Assembly (NCBI GenBank): GCA_015067845.1
Contig: SVLT01000005.1
Location: 62,001 to 126,000, forward strand
Reading direction: 5' to 3'
DNA from: Oscillospiraceae bacterium
Lineage (GTDB): Bacteria; Bacillota; Clostridia; Oscillospirales; Oscillospiraceae
DNA length: 64,000 bases
Made by a program: the position numbers and the translations under genes. This document shows positions 61,169-64,000 of the stretch, one piece after another. Within the stretch, counting starts at the first letter, position 1; every line of letters starts with the position of its first letter. The notes under the pieces were generated by a model. That model had not been told where the DNA came from. It worked only from the letters and a program-made list of their open reading frames with translations, and searched no databases.

Positions 61169-61598
61169 AACAATATTTTTCCTGCAAGTAGAGAATCGCC
61201 TGGCGGTAGCCGTCAATTCCCTGACCCTTGATGGTCTTCTCGCAGTACATTCCGGGGTAGGAGATATGCCGAAAAGCCTCACGGGAATCCACATCGGAGA
61301 TATGCACCTCCACAGCCGGGATGGATACCGCTTTCAGCGCGTCCAAAATGGCAACGGAGGTATGGGTGTAGCCTGCCGGGTTGATAACGATGCCGTCGTA
61401 CTTGCCGTAGGCGTCCTGGATGGTGTCCACAATGGCACCTTCGTGATTGGACTGGAAATGGTCGATTGCAATGCCGGTATCCTTGCCGGTCTGTTCGATC
61501 AACGCCAGCAGATCGGCGTAGGTGTTTTTTCCGTAAACACCCGGTTCCCGGATGCCCAGCATATTGATGTTGGGGCCGTTGATAACCAGGATATTCAT
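61167..61598 (-). CDS. aroQ: Type II 3-dehydroquinate dehydratase
   Basis: A 143-residue dodecamer-forming dehydroquinase of the shikimate pathway. It shows the N-terminal ILVINGPNINMLGIREPGVYG (cited as NGPNINMLGIREPGVYG, with the catalytic Tyr at its end), QSNHEGAIVD, NPAGYTHTSVAI and EVHISDVDSRE. GGAGGGAGATTT precedes ATG 61598; the longer frame is inside the upstream gene. It overlaps the aroE-aroK gene by four bases and is the last gene of the operon. Confidence 0.96.
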   Translation of the reverse strand: MNILVINGPNINMLGIREPGVYGKNTYADLLALIEQTGKDTGIAIDHFQSNHEGAIVDTIQDAYGKYDGIVINPAGYTHTSVAILDALKAVSIPAVEVHISDVDSREAFRHISYPGMYCEKTIKGQGIDGYRQAILYLQEKYC

Positions 61599-62821
61599 AA
61601 ATCTCCCTCCCAAATCGATAGGATCTTTTCTGCGGCACACTGCGGCGCACCGTCGTTGCTTACTGTGTAGTCTGCGAATCTCTCGTACAAGGCCTTGCGG
61701 ATGCGGTACATTTCTTCCATTTTTGTTGCCTGTGAAAGCGGACGGCCATCGGTTGCCAGCTTTGCAAGCTCTCTTTCCAGACAGAAAATGCGTCCGTTTT
61801 GATGAAGCAGGGGATAGTTTTCTTCCCTTGTGACACAGCCACCGCCGGTAGCGATGACCAGTCCGGAAGCCTTACCAACCTGCGCCAGAACTTGTGTTTC
61901 CAACGCCCGGAATCCGGCTTCGCCCTGGGCGGCAAAGATGTCCGGTATGGTGCAACCTGCAGTTTCCGCGATCAGAGCATCCGCATCCACAAACTCCTTG
62001 CCGGACTTTTCAGCCAGCAGTTTGCCAATGGTGGATTTTCCGGAGCCTGGCATGCCGATCAAAATGATGTTTTCCATTTGACGGGTCAGCAAAGCGTGGA
62101 TTTCTTGAATTTTTCCATCCGGGATGGCATGTCCCATGAACCATTCCGCGGATTCCTTGGCCTGGGCCACCAGCATCAGCAAGCCGTTCATGGCGACGAT
62201 GCCCCGGTTTTCCGCCATTTGCAGAAGTTCAGTACGGGCCGGATTGTAGATCACATCCAATACGCCTTCCAGATGGGGAAAATCATCCAGAGATACGGGG
62301 GCAATTCCCGTTTTTGGATACATTCCCACCGGCGTGGTGTTCACAATGAGGGCGGCATCTGCGTGCAAATGCAGGTTTTCATAATTATTCTGTCCGGTAC
62401 GGGAAATTACGACCACATCCGCGCCCTTGTCCTGCAAAACCGCAACAGCGGTTTTAGACGTTCCGCCGGAGCCCAGCACAAGTGCTTTTTTACCGCAAAT
62501 ATCGATACCGCTTTGCAGCAGCATGCTCTCAAAACCAAAATAGTCCGTGTTGTGACCGATCAGCGTTCCGTCTTTCCGACGAACAATGGTATTGACAGCG
62601 CCCAAGCGTGTGGCAACGGGTGAAAGTTCGTGGCAGTAGGGGATGACGGTGCTTTTGTAGGGAATGGTCACGTTGAATCCGTCAAAGGTATCGCTGCGGA
62701 GCAACTGCTCTAATTCTTCCGGCTTCTTTTCGACCAGCACATAGGAATAGTCTCCCAGATGACTGTGGATCTGGGGAGAATAGCTGTGGGCCAATTTTCC
62801 GCCGATCAAACCAAAATTCAT
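61595..62821 (-). CDS. Shikimate dehydrogenase-shikimate kinase fusion
   Basis: A 408-residue bifunctional protein. Residues 1 to about 245 are AroE: FGLIGGKLAHSYSPQIH for shikimate binding, NVTIPYK with the catalytic Lys, GHNTDYFGF with the catalytic Asp, and the NADP-binding LGSGGTSKTA. Residues about 248-408 are AroK: Walker A GMPGSGKST, DADALIAETAG, GEAGFRALE and ATGGGCV. The two consecutive steps of the shikimate pathway are thus in one chain. The shikimate kinase part is short but has all main motifs. It overlaps pheA by one base (TAATG). Confidence 0.95.
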   Translation of the reverse strand: MNFGLIGGKLAHSYSPQIHSHLGDYSYVLVEKKPEELEQLLRSDTFDGFNVTIPYKSTVIPYCHELSPVATRLGAVNTIVRRKDGTLIGHNTDYFGFESMLLQSGIDICGKKALVLGSGGTSKTAVAVLQDKGADVVVISRTGQNNYENLHLHADAALIVNTTPVGMYPKTGIAPVSLDDFPHLEGVLDVIYNPARTELLQMAENRGIVAMNGLLMLVAQAKESAEWFMGHAIPDGKIQEIHALLTRQMENIILIGMPGSGKSTIGKLLAEKSGKEFVDADALIAETAGCTIPDIFAAQGEAGFRALETQVLAQVGKASGLVIATGGGCVTREENYPLLHQNGRIFCLERELAKLATDGRPLSQATKMEEMYRIRKALYERFADYTVSNDGAPQCAAEKILSIWEGDL

Positions 62822-63963
62822 TACACGACCTCGCAGTAGCTGCCCAAATAGGTGAATTCTTCACATAGCTCATCCAGCTCGCAGATCAGCTGCACAAATT
62901 CCTCGGAGTAGATGGAAGTATCCAGATCAAAGTAGAACATGAACTCAAAATCCCGGTCGGGAATGGGTCTGGATTCCAGCTTGGTGACGTTGATGCCCAG
63001 AGCATAGAGGCGCGCCAGCACACGGTACAGCGCGCCGGGACGGTGATTCAGGATCATCATGATGCTGGTCTTATCAGAGCCGGGGTAGACCTCCAGGTTT
63101 TTGCTGATGCAAATAAACCGGGTACGGTTGTTGCCCTCGTCCTGAATGGAGGAAGCCAGTGTGATCAGGTTGTACAGCTCCATGCAACTGCGGCTGGAGA
63201 TCGCCGCAACATCTGTCCTGCCGGAGGATGCCACCATTTCCGCAGCAATAGCTGTATTTTCCACAGGAATTACCTTCACACCGGGCAAATTTGCCAGAAA
63301 TGCGGTGCATTGGCTGAGAGCCTGCTCATGGGAGTAGATCTCCTTGATGTCCGACAGCTTCGCGCCGGGATTGGCCAGCAAATGATGGTCGATCTTCAGT
63401 CGGAAGGTGCGGACAATGGAGAACTTGTGGTGGATCATCAGGTCGTAGACCTTCTTCACGGAACCGGCTGTCGAATTTTCGATGGGAAGGATGCCGTATT
63501 GGCACAAGCCCTTTTCAATGGCGGAAAATACGCCCTCAAAATTCTTGAAGTACATGATAAAGGGGTTTTGAAAGATCTTTTCGCAGGCGATCTGGGCATA
63601 AGCGCCCTCCACACCCTGGCAGGCCACCATGGGCGCGGTGGGGAACAGATTGGGCGTGTTCTCAATGGCATCATGGATCTGCTGATACAAGGGTGACAAT
63701 GTATTGTTGCGCTTGCTCTGATAGCTTCTGCTCAGCTCAAAGAGCATGGAATACAGCACCCGGGTGTAGTTTGCCATTTCCGGGCCGGCCTTTTCCGCAA
63801 CATCCTTCAGCTTTTTCCGTTCCCGTGCAGGAACGAAAACAGGTATATTATTTTCTTTCTTGTAGTCACCGATTGCGGCAGCCACATCCATACGCTTGGC
63901 GAACAGTTCTACAAGCTGGTCGTCGATCTCGTCGATCTGACCTCTTAAATCTTTCAAATCCAT
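62821..63963 (-). CDS. pheA: Bifunctional chorismate mutase-prephenate dehydratase (P-protein)
   Basis: A 380-residue enzyme leading from chorismate to phenylpyruvate. Domains: AroQ-type chorismate mutase (about 1-90; LRGQIDEIDDQLVELFAKRM, cited as IDEIDDQLVELFAKRM), prephenate dehydratase (about 105-290; GVEGAYAQIA, ENSTAGSV, and NRTRFICIS) and a C-terminal ACT domain (about 300-375; GALYRVLARL, then KLESRPI) for phenylalanine feedback. AAGAGGATAATT precedes the ATG. Only 37 bases lie upstream in the window, so its promoter or further aro genes are outside. Confidence 0.96.
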   Translation of the reverse strand: MDLKDLRGQIDEIDDQLVELFAKRMDVAAAIGDYKKENNIPVFVPARERKKLKDVAEKAGPEMANYTRVLYSMLFELSRSYQSKRNNTLSPLYQQIHDAIENTPNLFPTAPMVACQGVEGAYAQIACEKIFQNPFIMYFKNFEGVFSAIEKGLCQYGILPIENSTAGSVKKVYDLMIHHKFSIVRTFRLKIDHHLLANPGAKLSDIKEIYSHEQALSQCTAFLANLPGVKVIPVENTAIAAEMVASSGRTDVAAISSRSCMELYNLITLASSIQDEGNNRTRFICISKNLEVYPGSDKTSIMMILNHRPGALYRVLARLYALGINVTKLESRPIPDRDFEFMFYFDLDTSIYSEEFVQLICELDELCEEFTYLGSYCEVV

Positions 63964-64000
63964 AATTATCCTCTTTTCTTAGCCTGGGTGTTTCCTAGGA

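Overview
The window looks like a chromosomal segment of an anaerobic Clostridia-type Firmicute, probably an Oscillospirales/Oscillospiraceae-like gut organism. That assignment is an inference from gene content (iron-sulfur two-subunit fumarase, type III glutamine synthetase, tepA near ftsK, RNase M5, YlqF/RbgA, T-box control of alaS, an L10 leader), strong AGGAGG ribosome sites, many TTGACA/TATAAT promoters and a moderately high G+C content judged by eye. I see no phage, plasmid backbone, CRISPR array, rRNA or tRNA gene.

Layout. 1-6.3 kb: end of trmD, a ThrE-type exporter and degV on the minus strand, then a copper ATPase whose reading frame runs into a CopZ-like domain, truA and an ArsC/Spx protein. 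6.3-13 kb: Na+/amino-acid symporter, an oxidoreductase, a lipoprotein with an apparent AUA start, a membrane protein, and the two fumarase subunits. 13-18.7 kb: housekeeping run rplS-lepB-rbgA-rnhB-yraN, then a dipeptidase, a threonine-synthase-like protein without the PLP lysine, and a phosphoesterase. 18.8-25.2 kb: proteostasis block tig-clpP-clpX-lon-engB. 25.2-31.7 kb: tepA, a divergent UppP-like protein, ftsK, an ECF transporter S component and uridine phosphorylase. 31.7-36.5 kb: EamA transporter, pepF, palindromic repeats, and an ECF-type sigma factor with a probable membrane anti-sigma partner.

36.5-47.6 kb: an alanine T-box riboswitch that carries a hairpin-rich repeat between its Stem I and antiterminator, then alaS, comEC, holA, an RNase M5-like gene, an ABC-F ATPase, a ROK regulator and an Mrp-type iron-sulfur ATPase. 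47.6-51.7 kb is the most accessory-looking part: a minus-strand set of acyltransferase-like protein, creatininase-family hydrolase and two related amidohydrolases, one of which has lost two metal ligands. 51.8-58.6 kb: membrane protein, rplJ-rplL with an L10 leader, a ZIP metal transporter, glutamine synthetase III, an aminotransferase and GtrA. 58.6-64 kb: GH51 arabinofuranosidase divergent from an AraC regulator, then pheA, an aroE-aroK fusion and aroQ in an overlapping aromatic amino-acid operon.

No clearly new multi-gene defence or mobile system is visible. The best leads are the repeat inside the alaS T-box, the copA/copZ overlap with an internal ribosome site, the AUA-start lipoprotein, the inactive-looking threonine synthase and amidohydrolase paralogues, the acyltransferase/creatininase/amidohydrolase operon, and palindromes sitting on the glnN and EamA/pepF promoters.
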